Shown: positions 1 to 8,376 of the stretch, piece by piece
How the letters are laid out: each line of letters opens with the position of its first letter
Position numbering within the stretch: the stretch's first letter is position 1
From: BP-133 sp040756995
GTDB taxonomy: Bacteria; Actinomycetota; Acidimicrobiia; IMCC26256; BP-133
DNA length: 43,411 bases
Assembly (NCBI GenBank): GCA_040756995.1
Contig: JBFLYK010000054.1
Location: 1 to 43,411, forward strand
Reading direction: 5' to 3'
Notes under the pieces: generated by a model
Databases searched by the model: none
What the model saw: only the letters and a program-made list of their open reading frames with translations
Told to the model about the DNA's origin: nothing
Program-made: the position numbers and the translations under genes

Positions 1-250
1 ACGTCCGGCCCAAACCGAGGCGGGCCCGCCGGGCCGGGCTCTCATGCGAGATGTCCTTCCCGTCCAGCGTCACCGTGCCCTCGTCGGCCTTCTGAAAGCC
101 ACAGCACACGTTGAACATCGTGGTCTTGCCCGCCCCATTGGGCCCGATCAACCCCGTGATCCGACCCCGGGGCGCTTCCACGGTCACCCCACCCAAAGCA
201 ACCAGACCACCGAAGCGCACCACGATCCCGGCGGCGTTCAGACCGTCCAT
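1..250 (-). CDS. livG: LivG-type ABC transporter ATP-binding protein (partial, C-terminus outside window)
   Basis: Only the first 83 codons are present; the gene runs off the left edge. The N-terminus has the layout of branched-chain amino acid/amide-type importer ATPases (LivG family), with Walker A GPNGAGKT at residues 36-43 followed by a typical segment with GTVTLDGKDI. It would power uptake with the permease and LivF encoded at 13205-15846. The ATG at 250 overlaps the end of the RibBA-like gene by 13 bases, so it is the last visible gene of the long minus-strand operon. It is odd that it is separated from its presumed transporter partners by ten catabolic genes. The later motifs (signature, Walker B) cannot be seen. 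Confidence 0.9.
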   Translation of the reverse strand, partial: MDGLNAAGIVVRFGGLVALGGVTVEAPRGRITGLIGPNGAGKTTMFNVCCGFQKADEGTVTLDGKDISHESPARRARLGLGRT

Positions 251-1293
251 GGCATCAGCTCGTCGGCCAGATCCCAACCGCTGGCGCGGCCACCAGTCAG
301 GAGTCGAACGGTACGCACCCCGAGTTCCGCCAGCATCTGCGCCGCGACGGTGCCGTCCCGGTCCTGCCCTCGCACGTAGACGACGATCCCCTCGCCTTCG
401 GACGCGATTCGCTGGAGTGCCGACCGCAGTTCGTTGCCGCAGCGGCAGCGGGTCGACCCCAGGACGTCGCCGGTCAGGCATTCGCGATGGACGTGGACCA
501 GGATCGGTCCGCCTCGTCTGAGGTCACCGCGGACGAGCGCCACATGCTCCGCACCGTCGAGGGTTGATCGAAAGGCGTGCATGGTGAAAGGCCCGAACTC
601 GGTGGGCAGCGCTGTCCTCGAGACGTGCTGGAGGAGTCGTTCGTGGCGGCGTCGGTGGGTGACGAGCTCGTCGACGGTGATGAGCAGGAGACCATGGTCG
701 TCGGCGAAGCGGGAAAGATCCTCGGGCCGGGCCATCGTCCCGTCGGGATTGACGATCTCGGCCAGCACGCCGGCCGGCGCGAGGCCGGCGAGCCGGGCGA
801 GGTCGACCGCCGCCTCCGTGTGGCCCGGCCGTTGCAGCACTCCACCCGGATGGGACCGGAGCGGGAAGACGTGGCCGGGCCGGGCGAAATCTTCCGGTCG
901 GGCGGACGGGTCGACGAGGGCCCGGATGGTGCCGGCACGGTCGGCGGCGGAGATGCCGGTGGTGGTGGAAGCCCGGTGGTCGACGGACACCGTGAAGGCG
1001 GTCCCGAGGACGGCCGAGTTGGTGCCCACCATGAGGGGAATGTCGAGGTGGTCGAGCCGCTCCCCGGTCATGGCCACGCACACCAGTCCGCTGGTGTGCC
1101 GGATGACGAAGGCCAGCGTCTGCGGTGTGACAAGTTCGGCGGCGAGGATCAGGTCGCCCTCGTTCTCTCGGCCGGCGTCGTCGAGGACCACGACCGGTTC
1201 GCCGCGGGCAATGGCCGCCAGCGCGTCGTTGACTGTTCCCGACGACCGGTTTGAGCGCTGCAGGCTCGGGTCGAGGAGCGGGACCGCGGTCAC
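238..1293 (-). CDS. ribBA: RibBA-like protein: DHBP synthase fused to a shortened GTP cyclohydrolase II domain
   Basis: A 351-residue riboflavin-pathway protein. The N-terminal half (about 20-215) is 3,4-dihydroxy-2-butanone-4-phosphate synthase: RENEGD at 42-47, TTTGISAADR, the RPGHVFPL stretch and HTEA at 158-161 are present, so this activity looks intact. The C-terminal half resembles GTP cyclohydrolase II and keeps the zinc ligands C272, C283 and C285 (ECLTGDVLGSTRCRCG). It then jumps from VYVRGQDRDG to AQMLAELGV and ends soon after RLLTGG, giving about 120 residues where RibA has near 195. The segment that carries the catalytic Asp/Arg in RibA is absent, so GTP cyclohydrolase activity is doubtful. 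The GTG start at 1293 is chosen for its 4-base overlap (GTGA) with the upstream stop; a longer frame to 1440 would lie inside the neighbouring gene. Sitting among LLM flavoenzyme genes, it may raise flavin supply. Confidence 0.85.
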   Translation of the reverse strand: MTAVPLLDPSLQRSNRSSGTVNDALAAIARGEPVVVLDDAGRENEGDLILAAELVTPQTLAFVIRHTSGLVCVAMTGERLDHLDIPLMVGTNSAVLGTAFTVSVDHRASTTTGISAADRAGTIRALVDPSARPEDFARPGHVFPLRSHPGGVLQRPGHTEAAVDLARLAGLAPAGVLAEIVNPDGTMARPEDLSRFADDHGLLLITVDELVTHRRRHERLLQHVSRTALPTEFGPFTMHAFRSTLDGAEHVALVRGDLRRGGPILVHVHRECLTGDVLGSTRCRCGNELRSALQRIASEGEGIVVYVRGQDRDGTVAAQMLAELGVRTVRLLTGGRASGWDLADELMPWTV

Positions 1294-1874
1294 TGCACCG
1301 GTCCTGGCAGCGGTTCGGCGCCGGGCTCGGCGCTGAGATGAAGGGAGTTGAGGGTGAAGGCGGCCAGATGGTACTGGCCGATGAGCATGAGCAGCTCGAT
1401 CATCTGCGGTTCGCTGAACCGTGCGGCCAACGTTTCCCACGTGGCGTCGGTCAGGCGGGCGTCGGTGTGGAGTTCGTCGACGGCTCGCAGGAGGGCAGCG
1501 TCAGTTTGGTCCCAGCCTTCGGCGGATGGGCCGTCGATGATCCGGGCCAGGTCATCGTCGCTCAGTCCGGCGGCCCGAGCGGCGGCGGCGTGGGGGCCCC
1601 ACTCGTAATCCACCTGGCACAGCCAGGCGGTGCGGAGGACCGCCATCTCCCGCTCCCGGGGCGGGAGTGTCCCGTTGAGCAGCGTGCCGGCGAAGCCGAG
1701 CCAGCGGCCGAGCAGCGTCGGGTGGTGGCCGAGCGTGCTGAAGAGCTTGAGGACGGGTCCGTCCTCACGGCCGCCGCGGCTGAGCTTGGCCAGTCCTGCC
1801 GGGAGGGCTTCGGCGATCTTGTCCCACTGGTCATCGGCGAGCGGGGTGATGCGGGGCACGGTTGGGTTGGTCAC
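1290..1874 (-). CDS. Carboxymuconolactone decarboxylase (CMD/AhpD-like) family protein
   Basis: A 194-residue all-helical protein of the CMD family. The core reads LRTAWLCQVDYEWGPH followed by AAGLSDDDL, the usual CMD helix pair. Only one cysteine is in the position of the AhpD CxxC motif, so a thiol peroxidase role is unlikely. Family members act as gamma-carboxymuconolactone decarboxylases or as uncharacterised proteins in catabolic operons; the substrate here cannot be named. The GTG at 1874 overlaps the upstream alpha/beta hydrolase stop (GTGA), and the stop at 1290 overlaps the RibBA-like start in the same way, which indicates translational coupling on both sides. An upstream in-frame start at 1904 exists but lies inside the preceding gene. 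Confidence 0.85.
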   Translation of the reverse strand: MTNPTVPRITPLADDQWDKIAEALPAGLAKLSRGGREDGPVLKLFSTLGHHPTLLGRWLGFAGTLLNGTLPPREREMAVLRTAWLCQVDYEWGPHAAAARAAGLSDDDLARIIDGPSAEGWDQTDAALLRAVDELHTDARLTDATWETLAARFSEPQMIELLMLIGQYHLAAFTLNSLHLSAEPGAEPLPGPVQ

Positions 1875-2809
1875 GGCTGCTCCTTGCATTGCTCGTTGAT
1901 CCACGCCGCCAGGCGGTCGATGGTGGCCGTGGCCTCCGGCAGCCCCGGCGCGAAGGCCGGCCAGACGTGGATCATGTCCTGGTACAGCTCGACGGTCGCG
2001 TCGACGCCGGCTCGGCGGGCGGCGGCGCCGAGGGCCACGGCATCGTCCTGCAGGACCTCCGCCGTGCCCGCGACCACCAGCAGCGGGGCCACTCCGGTCA
2101 GATCGGCGAGAGCCGGCGACGCCAGAGGACTACGGGGATCCTGCCCGTCCAGATAGAGCTCGGCCATTTGAGTGAGCCGCCAGCGCCGGACCTCGGGATC
2201 GGTGTCCTCGTGGGTGTCGATCGAGGAACCGGACAGGGTCAGGTCGCTCCACGGTGACAGGCAGATGGCACCGGCCGGCTGGGGAAGGCCGCGGTCGCGG
2301 ATCGCCATCAGCACCGCCACCGTGAGTCCCCCGCCGGCCGAATCGCCGCCCAGAACGATGTGAGACGGTGCCGTCCCGAGGCTCAGCAGGTACCGGTAGG
2401 CCGCGACGCCGTCATCAACGGCAGCCGGCAACGGGTGCTCGGGCGCGAGGCGGTAACCAACGGACAGGAGCCGGGCGCCGGCCGCGTCGCTCAGACGGGA
2501 GGCCAGGGCCCGGATCGTGTTCAGCGAGCCCATGATGTAGCCGCCGCCGTGGAAGTACATGACGATGGGAGCGGCCCTCCTGCAGTGCGGCGGCTCGATC
2601 CACTCCGCAGGGACGCCACCGGCGTCGACCGGCCGACAGCGGACACCCTCGGCCAGGGGCAGCCGGGCGGTGACTTCCTCGAACAGACGCCGCTGGTCCG
2701 CGAGGGATACGTCGGGACCGGGGGCACGGGCGCCGATCACCTCCGATAGGCGACCGATCTTTCCGCTCGACGGCAGCACGATCCGGGTGACCCCGTCGGT
2801 GCCGATCAT
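1871..2809 (-). CDS. Alpha/beta hydrolase, hormone-sensitive-lipase (HSL) type
   Basis: A 312-residue esterase/lipase-like hydrolase. It has the oxyanion-hole HGGG at 87-90, the nucleophile S157 in GGDSAGG and a catalytic histidine at about H281 (QDMIHVW). At the usual catalytic-aspartate position (GxxDxLxDD) the sequence reads GTAEVLQDD, so E251 probably replaces Asp. Such enzymes hydrolyse acyl or lactone esters in the cytoplasm; in this operon a lactone or ester intermediate is the natural guess. The ATG at 2809 overlaps the CoA transferase stop by 4 bases (ATGA) and the 3' end overlaps the CMD-family gene, placing it firmly inside the operon. Confidence 0.88.
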   Translation of the reverse strand: MIGTDGVTRIVLPSSGKIGRLSEVIGARAPGPDVSLADQRRLFEEVTARLPLAEGVRCRPVDAGGVPAEWIEPPHCRRAAPIVMYFHGGGYIMGSLNTIRALASRLSDAAGARLLSVGYRLAPEHPLPAAVDDGVAAYRYLLSLGTAPSHIVLGGDSAGGGLTVAVLMAIRDRGLPQPAGAICLSPWSDLTLSGSSIDTHEDTDPEVRRWRLTQMAELYLDGQDPRSPLASPALADLTGVAPLLVVAGTAEVLQDDAVALGAAARRAGVDATVELYQDMIHVWPAFAPGLPEATATIDRLAAWINEQCKEQP

Positions 2810-5229
2810 TCGAAGACCCCGGTCATCACCAGGTCGCTGATCCGTTCCTCGGGGTAGCCGAGCACATCATGGAGCACCTCGAAGAGGTGCTCGCCCAGGG
2901 TCGGCCCCCCATGGGTCGGTTGACCCGGGGTGTGAGAGAGCCGGTATCGGTTTCCTTCGATCACGATGCGGCCACAAGCCGAATGATCGACCTCGACGAA
3001 CTGGTTGCAGGCCAGGAGGTCCGGGTCCTCTGTCAGGGCGGCGCTGGTGGCCGCGGGCTCGCACCACACACCGATGGCGACGAGTCGGGGACGGATCGCC
3101 TCCGCCTTCTGATCGGCGGTCCAGGCTTCGATCGCCGCGTCGATCTCGGCCCGCCGCCCCCGGCGTCCGCCGGTCGTGGCCAGACCCGGATCGCCCCCCA
3201 GATCGGGCCGGCCGATCTCTTTCGCCAACTGGGGCCAGCACTCATCCGACGGGCAGATCACCGCCACCCAGTCGTCGTCTCCGGCCGCCCGGTAGACGCC
3301 ATGGGGCGCCCACTGCGGATCGTCGTTGCCTTGAGCGGCGGCCACCCGGCCGTTGATGGCGTAATCCAGCAGTGCCGGGGTGAGGAAGTGGAGCGCCCCT
3401 TCAGCCTGGGAGAAATCGATGTACTGGCCGCCGGGCGCACCTTCGGCCATGGCCCGCCGACGGGCGTCGAGGGCGGCGAGGATCGCCACCAGCATGAAGT
3501 GGGGTGCGACGTAATCCGTGTAGGCCTGGTAGGGCCCGGCCGGTGCCCGGTCGGGCCAGCCGAGTAGGCGGGTGAAGCCGCACAGGGCCCCGGCCAGGTT
3601 GCCCCAGCCGGCGAAGGACGCCAGCGGGCCGGTCTGGCCCATGAGGCAGGTCGACAGCATGATCAGGTCAGGGTTGAGCACCCGGAGGTGGTCGTAGTCC
3701 AACCCCCACCGCTTCATGGCTTTGGGACTGAACGATTCGATGACAACGTCGGCCCAGCGGACGAGGTCATGGACGATCGCCAGTCCCTCGGGCCGGGAGA
3801 GGTCAAGGGTGATGCTGCGCTTGCCGGCGTTGAGGCTGGCGAAAATGGCGGAGCGTTCGGGGCCGGGTTCGTTGTCGACGAAGGGCATGACCGTGCGGGC
3901 GGCGTCGACCGCCCGGGTCGACTCGACCTTCACGACCGTGGCACCGAAGTCGGCCAGCGCCCGGGTGGTGGTGGGCCCGGCGAAGGCCCAGGTGAAGTCG
4001 AGGACCTTGACGCCGGAGAGGGGGAGCTCGGGTGGTTCGGGATCGGGTTGGCCGACCGCCGGCCGGCGATCGCCGCCGCCGAGCACGAAGCCGGTGTGCT
4101 CGCCGGGTCGGGGGACGGACTGACCGGAAGTCAAGGGGGTGCCCGAGAAGCGGGCCCACGGGCCGGGGAAGCGGACGCCGTCAGCATCGACGTCCCAGTA
4201 GTGACGCACGCTGAAATGCTCCAGGGCGGACACGTCACTCATGTCGTTGACCGGAGCGAGGAACACTCGGCGGTCGCGGGCTCCGTCGAAGAGCTCTTGA
4301 CGTGTGCGGCTGGCGGTGAAGGCGGCGATCGCCGCTTGGACGCCGGCGTAGGCTTCGGGCGGCTCTTCGCCGGTGTGGAGCCGCAGGCCGTAGGCGATCC
4401 AGTCCTTGTCCCGCATCGCTTCGTCGCAGAACCCGGCCTCGTGGACCCACTCCATCAGCCGGCGGGTGGCCGGCCCGAAGGCCGGGCCGAACAGATGAGT
4501 GATCGATACGTGGCCGTCGGCCGCCGGCCAGACGAAGCGGATCTCGACGTTCCCTGACCGGACACCGCCGCCGGCCCGCACCCCGGAGGGGGCGTTGGCG
4601 GGAGCGGCCAGCGACCAGCCGCCCATGCCGATGGTGTTGACCTGCTGGGCCGAGATGTCGACGTGCTGGCCGCGGCCTGAACGGTTTCGCTCGTAGAGGG
4701 CGACGAGCGCGCCCCCGGCGGCGGCTCCGGCGGCGTGGAGCCACGCCTGTGGCACGCTGAGCCGGCACGGCGCCCGGTCGCCGTCCCCGCCGAGCAGGAG
4801 CGCGCCCGATGCGGCCAGCACCGCCAGATCGGGGGCGGGGCCAGCCGGAGTGGAACGGGTTGACCCGGTACCGAAGGCCGAGAGAGACACGTAAACGAGG
4901 GCGGGGTTGCGGGCGGCCAGTTCGGCGTAGGCCAGGCCCAGGGGCGCGAGTGCTTGCTGGCCGGCCGATTCGACGAAGATGTCGGCGCCGGCCACCAAGC
5001 TGCGCAATCGGTCGCGGCCCTCCGTGCCAGCAAGGTCGACGACGACGCTGTACTTGCCCCGGTTGTAGGCCTGGTGCCAGAGCAACCGTTCCGGTGCCCG
5101 ACCACCGGATCCAGGGGGCGCCTCGATCGAGATGACCTCGGCGCCGAGTGTGGCGAGCAGGAAGCCGCAGAGCGCGTTTTCTTCGGCGGCGAGTTCAACC
5201 ACGCGGTAGGGCGACAGGGCCGACTTCAT
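2806..5229 (-). CDS. Two-domain family III (CaiB/BaiF) CoA transferase
   Basis: An 807-residue fusion of two class III CoA-transferase domains, about 1-385 and 400-807, roughly twice the usual 380-450 residues. The second domain has LPLSGVKVLDFTWAFAGP, NAGKRSITLDL and the catalytic aspartate D572 in QAYTDYVAPHF. In the first domain the matching position reads VPQAWLHAAG with no aspartate, so probably only the C-terminal domain forms the acyl-aspartyl intermediate. Family enzymes move CoA between carboxylic acids; here it would activate an acid from ring opening. The ATG at 5229 (MKSALSPYRVVELA) shares one base with the upstream LLM stop (TGATG). The open frame continues upstream to 5877, but that part is only the antisense-free shadow frame of the LLM gene. 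Confidence 0.88.
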   Translation of the reverse strand: MKSALSPYRVVELAAEENALCGFLLATLGAEVISIEAPPGSGGRAPERLLWHQAYNRGKYSVVVDLAGTEGRDRLRSLVAGADIFVESAGQQALAPLGLAYAELAARNPALVYVSLSAFGTGSTRSTPAGPAPDLAVLAASGALLLGGDGDRAPCRLSVPQAWLHAAGAAAGGALVALYERNRSGRGQHVDISAQQVNTIGMGGWSLAAPANAPSGVRAGGGVRSGNVEIRFVWPAADGHVSITHLFGPAFGPATRRLMEWVHEAGFCDEAMRDKDWIAYGLRLHTGEEPPEAYAGVQAAIAAFTASRTRQELFDGARDRRVFLAPVNDMSDVSALEHFSVRHYWDVDADGVRFPGPWARFSGTPLTSGQSVPRPGEHTGFVLGGGDRRPAVGQPDPEPPELPLSGVKVLDFTWAFAGPTTTRALADFGATVVKVESTRAVDAARTVMPFVDNEPGPERSAIFASLNAGKRSITLDLSRPEGLAIVHDLVRWADVVIESFSPKAMKRWGLDYDHLRVLNPDLIMLSTCLMGQTGPLASFAGWGNLAGALCGFTRLLGWPDRAPAGPYQAYTDYVAPHFMLVAILAALDARRRAMAEGAPGGQYIDFSQAEGALHFLTPALLDYAINGRVAAAQGNDDPQWAPHGVYRAAGDDDWVAVICPSDECWPQLAKEIGRPDLGGDPGLATTGGRRGRRAEIDAAIEAWTADQKAEAIRPRLVAIGVWCEPAATSAALTEDPDLLACNQFVEVDHSACGRIVIEGNRYRLSHTPGQPTHGGPTLGEHLFEVLHDVLGYPEERISDLVMTGVFE

Positions 5230-6554
5230 CAGACGCCGGCGGGGATGCGGTCGCGATCGACGACGGGGGCCCGCCGCTCCCCGGTGCGGAGCTTCACGGT
5301 GCCCGGCCGGCGGTCGAAGGGGCTGGCCAGGCCAAGGTGCTCGGCATGGGCCCGCAGGGCAGGGACGATCTCGGTGGCCATGAGCTCGAGGCTGCGCATC
5401 CGGTCTGCGTCGCCAACCGGCCCCTGCACGGCGAAGAACGCGAACAGGCCCGGCCGCAGCACCTCGATGATCATCTTCGCCTTCTTCAGCACCTGATCGG
5501 GTGTGCCGATCAGGTGCTGGTTGTTGGCCTGCGATTTGGCCAGTCCGGCGGCCAGTTTCTGCCGCACGACGTCGTAGTCGACCGGCCCGGTCGGCGCCGA
5601 CTGCGTGGCGGCCATGAGCTTCTTGCGGTCGACGCCGAGCCAGGAGCCGCCCGGTGTCGCGGCCAGCCGTCGGGTGGCGGCCTTCGAGTTGTAGCCGGGC
5701 GGAAGGAGGTGCTCGGGCTTGGCGAACGCTCCCTGGCCGCCGCCCCACACGAACCCCCGGCCGAGCTGCTGGGCCCTCTCTTCGGTGTCGGCCACGAAGG
5801 CGGGAATGACGTAACCGAAGTTTTCCGCTCCGGCCTGGTAGCCGGCCTCGGCGGCCCGGTCGGCGTAGAGGTCCCACAGCTCACAGGTAGGGCCGACCGC
5901 CGTGCCGAGGCCGACGTAGGGGATGCCGCGCTCGGCGCTCCACAGGATCGTCTCGGGGCTGAGGACCCCGGGGATGACCGACTGGGGGTACGGCTTCTGG
6001 TACGGCAGGGCCCAGGGATTCACGTGGCGGTAGTGGAAGTGCTTGCCCTCGTAGCGCCACGGCCCGGGTCGGGTCCACGCCTGGATGATGAAGTCGTGGG
6101 CCTCCTCGAACAGCTCCCGGTTGTAGGCCGGGTTGACGTTGTTGAAGAGTTGCTCGCTGCCGCCGCCCCGTACCCATCCGGTCACGAGGCGCCCCCGGGA
6201 GATGAGATCGATGGTGGCGAGCTCCTCGGCCAGGCGCAGTGGGTTGCGGTGCACCGGTAGGGGATTGCCGATGAGAATGATCTTGGCCGTACGGGTGATG
6301 CGGGCGAGGACAGCCGCTTCGATGTTCATCACGTTGCCCATGCAGAACGGGTTGCCGTGATGCTCGTTGAGCGCGATTCCGTCGAAGCCCAACTCCTCAG
6401 CGGCCAGGAACTCGTCGAAGTAGTAGTGGTAGTCCTCGGCGGAGCGTGCGGCGTTGAACTGTTCGTTGGGCAGGCCGAAGAACGCCCGGTGGGCGAGCAC
6501 GGTGTCCTCGTCGAGGTAGCGGACGGGTCGTTCGGTGAAGTAGGCGATGTGCAC
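5229..6554 (-). CDS. LLM class flavin-dependent monooxygenase (bacterial-luciferase-like)
   Basis: A 441-residue TIM-barrel LLM enzyme. It starts HIAYFTERPVRYLDEDT, has the EHH motif at 64-66 (LNEHHGNPF), then RITRTAKIILIGN, PLRLAEELATID and the RLVTGWVRGG flavin-site segment; the C-terminal part has HLIGTPDQVL. These enzymes use reduced FMN (or F420) and O2 to hydroxylate or Baeyer-Villiger-oxidise substrates; the EHH motif favours flavin-type members. The GTG start at 6554 follows AGGAG at a good distance and lies 10 bases after the upstream stop; in-frame codons before it fall within the neighbouring hydrolase gene. Second gene of the 7365 operon. A separate flavin reductase is not seen in the window. 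Confidence 0.88.
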   Translation of the reverse strand: MHIAYFTERPVRYLDEDTVLAHRAFFGLPNEQFNAARSAEDYHYYFDEFLAAEELGFDGIALNEHHGNPFCMGNVMNIEAAVLARITRTAKIILIGNPLPVHRNPLRLAEELATIDLISRGRLVTGWVRGGGSEQLFNNVNPAYNRELFEEAHDFIIQAWTRPGPWRYEGKHFHYRHVNPWALPYQKPYPQSVIPGVLSPETILWSAERGIPYVGLGTAVGPTCELWDLYADRAAEAGYQAGAENFGYVIPAFVADTEERAQQLGRGFVWGGGQGAFAKPEHLLPPGYNSKAATRRLAATPGGSWLGVDRKKLMAATQSAPTGPVDYDVVRQKLAAGLAKSQANNQHLIGTPDQVLKKAKMIIEVLRPGLFAFFAVQGPVGDADRMRSLELMATEIVPALRAHAEHLGLASPFDRRPGTVKLRTGERRAPVVDRDRIPAGV

Positions 6555-6564
6555 TCGACGGCTC

Positions 6565-7365
6565 CTAGGCGGGGACGGGAACGGCCGAACCGAGGAAGGC
6601 TTCCAGCGTGGCGACGAAGTCGTCGCTGGCTTCGAGGTCCGGGCGGTGCCCGACGCCGGGCAGTATCGCCAGGCGGGCGTCGGGGAGCGCCCGGCGGTAG
6701 ACGTCGATGCAGCCCCGGGGGCAGACCCGATCTTCCGCCCCCCACACCAGCAGCGTGGGAAGGTGACCGCTGCCTGCGAGGCGGTGCGGCAGGCTCGGAT
6801 CGAACATGAACGGTTCCCAGCCGATGCGGGCTGATTCCGCCCGGGCGTCCTCGAGGCGCTCGTAGCGCTCCGGGGTGATGTCACCGCCCAACACACGGCC
6901 GTACTCCCCGTCCTGCCGGCTGGCCAGCGCCTCGAGCTGGGTCCGGACCGTGACCGCCAGGAAGTCGAAGATCTCCCCGTCGGATGGGCGCACGCCGAGG
7001 GGAGCGACCAGCGTCAACGACCGGAGCAGCTCCGGTGCTGCCGCCGCCATTTCCGCCGCGATGTAGCCGCCGGTCGAGAAGCCGACCACGTCGATGGGCC
7101 CCAGACGCTGTTCACGGAGGAAGCGGGCGTAGAAGGCGGCCACGTCGCGGTGGCTGCCGATCCAGTCGATGCGAGGCGTGTCGCCGTAGCCGGGCTGGAG
7201 CGGCATCACCAGGGTTCGGGATTCCGAGAGCCGCTCGTGCCAGCGCAACGGGCCGAGCCAGCCCAGTTCGTCGTGGAGGACCAGGAGCGGGCTTCCCTGC
7301 CCACCTCGGACGACCCCCACCTCCGCTTCGCCCACCATGATCATGGACCGCTGCCAGCCAGGCAT
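6565..7365 (-). CDS. Alpha/beta hydrolase
   Basis: A 266-residue cytoplasmic alpha/beta-fold hydrolase. The likely triad is S97 in GFSTGG, D212 in LLVWGAEDRV and H240 in GVGHRPDLE. The family covers esterases, C-C bond hydrolases and lactonases, and the sequence alone does not choose among them. It is the first gene of an operon (7365 down to the left edge) preceded by a 99-base gap holding two copies of a putative TetR operator. The ATG at 7365 has GGAGAG about 10 bases upstream; M8 and M10 are possible later starts. Context (LLM monooxygenase next, then CoA transferase) suggests hydrolysis of an oxygenated ring product. Confidence 0.88.
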   Translation of the reverse strand: MPGWQRSMIMVGEAEVGVVRGGQGSPLLVLHDELGWLGPLRWHERLSESRTLVMPLQPGYGDTPRIDWIGSHRDVAAFYARFLREQRLGPIDVVGFSTGGYIAAEMAAAAPELLRSLTLVAPLGVRPSDGEIFDFLAVTVRTQLEALASRQDGEYGRVLGGDITPERYERLEDARAESARIGWEPFMFDPSLPHRLAGSGHLPTLLVWGAEDRVCPRGCIDVYRRALPDARLAILPGVGHRPDLEASDDFVATLEAFLGSAVPVPA

Positions 7366-7388
7366 CGACGCTTCTCTCCGTTCGAGTA

Positions 7389-7411
7389 GTTTTCTCGACT
7401 ATATGTTCGAG
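7389..7411. promoter_or_regulatory. Putative TetR-type operator, copy A
   Basis: GTTTTCTCGACT followed by ATATGTTCGAG. The core from 7394 to 7411 is an 18-base imperfect palindrome (14 of 18 positions symmetric) ending 24 bases upstream of the ATG at 7365. It contains TATAGT on the minus strand, a plausible -10 box, so binding would block transcription of the hydrolase-LLM-CoA transferase operon. Copies B (7455), C (23870) and D (26053) share GTTTT[CG]TCGAC and a CG at the same spacing. Confidence 0.6.
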
Positions 7412-7454
7412 ATTACTGCACTCTCGCAGAGGCTTCTCTTCACGTCAATAGCTT

Positions 7455-7475
7455 GTTTTGTCGACTACCCGATCG
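7455..7475. promoter_or_regulatory. Putative TetR-type operator, copy B
   Basis: GTTTTGTCGAC followed by TACCCGATCG, in the same register as copies A, C and D. It overlaps the last codons of the lactonase gene (stop at 7465) and lies 66 bases from copy A, so the two could bind repressor cooperatively upstream of the 7365 operon. Confidence 0.5.
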
Positions 7476-8373
7476 TATGCGGTTCGCCTGTCGCCTGGGT
7501 GCTTTCCTGCGGGTGGCCGATCAGCCCCTGGGCGACGCACGCCCCGGGAAGGTCCGGATGAGCGTGGCCAACGCCGGCCGCGACGGCGGCGCCGGTCGTG
7601 CCGAAGCAGGCCGGGGCTTTCATCTCGGCGTAGTGGGCCAGCTCGTGAGAGATCCAGATGTAGGCGGCGTTCTCCTCGGCGATGCGCTTGAGTTTGCGCA
7701 TCGACTGCACTGACTGGCGGGTGTCCCAGTTGAAGGGCATCGGGAGGAGCAGGTCGAGGCCGGTTGCCATATGCGCCGTGTCGCCTGACACGACGATGCT
7801 GCGATCGGCCAGCCGGACCAGCATGCTCAGTTCCCCCGGTGTGTGTCCCGGTGTGTGCAGCAAGAGCAGGCTGCCGTCGCCGAACAGGTCATGGTCGTCG
7901 TCGAGCTCGCACCAGTTGAAGTTCCGCAGGGGGAGAAGGTCCTCCAGCCGGAAGTAGCCCTGACCTGACGGCTCGGGCCAGTAGGCGTAGCGCATCTCGC
8001 CGGGCCCGGCGTAGAAGCGGGCCTCGGGAAACAGCCGGGCGCAGCCGGCGTGGTCCATGTGCAGGTGACTCACCACCACATGGGTGACGTCAGAGGTGCG
8101 GTACCCGAGACCCTCCACCTGGCGGTCCACCCGCTGCTCGGGCTTGATCTGCAGCTGCATCATCTCGGCCACCGGCCCGAAGACCTCGGACGGGTCGCGG
8201 TCGTAGGCGGCCGGGTCGAGCTGAGTGTCGAACAGCACCAGGCCGCGGTCGTGTTCGACCAGGAAGCTCGTGACCGGCACTGTGACCGGGCCGTGGCCGC
8301 CGACCATCAGCATCGAGGCGTCGAGGGTCATGACCGGGGCATCGAGGGCCCACATGCGGTTGACGGTCTTCAT
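7465..8373 (-). CDS. Metallo-beta-lactamase-fold hydrolase, N-acyl-homoserine-lactonase-like
   Basis: A 302-residue MBL-fold protein. Metal ligands are HLHMDH at 103-108, H177 in HTPGHTPGE, D198 in SGDTAH and a later His in ISHELAHY. The overall order fits the AiiA-like lactonase branch. Known members open lactone rings; in this operon a lactone made by a Baeyer-Villiger-type LLM enzyme is a reasonable substrate, though quorum-signal cleavage cannot be excluded. The ATG at 8373 is preferred to the GTG at 8376 because GGGGTGA sits at better spacing; it lies 3 bases after the LLM stop. Last gene before the 99-base regulatory gap. Confidence 0.87.
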   Translation of the reverse strand: MKTVNRMWALDAPVMTLDASMLMVGGHGPVTVPVTSFLVEHDRGLVLFDTQLDPAAYDRDPSEVFGPVAEMMQLQIKPEQRVDRQVEGLGYRTSDVTHVVVSHLHMDHAGCARLFPEARFYAGPGEMRYAYWPEPSGQGYFRLEDLLPLRNFNWCELDDDHDLFGDGSLLLLHTPGHTPGELSMLVRLADRSIVVSGDTAHMATGLDLLLPMPFNWDTRQSVQSMRKLKRIAEENAAYIWISHELAHYAEMKAPACFGTTGAAVAAGVGHAHPDLPGACVAQGLIGHPQESTQATGEPHTIG

Positions 8374-8376
8374 CAC

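Noticed and set aside
434..1336. 300-residue plus-strand frame opposite RibBA
   Set aside because: Ser/Arg-rich shadow of the minus-strand gene with no recognisable domain.
5230..5877. N-terminal extension of the CoA transferase frame
   Set aside because: It overlaps the LLM gene in another frame, is Arg/Pro/Gly-rich without domain features, and a coupled ATG exists at 5229.
7465..8373. Quorum-quenching lactonase as the main role of the MBL protein
   Set aside because: Family similarity allows it, but its place between a monooxygenase gene and a catabolic operon makes a pathway lactone more likely.
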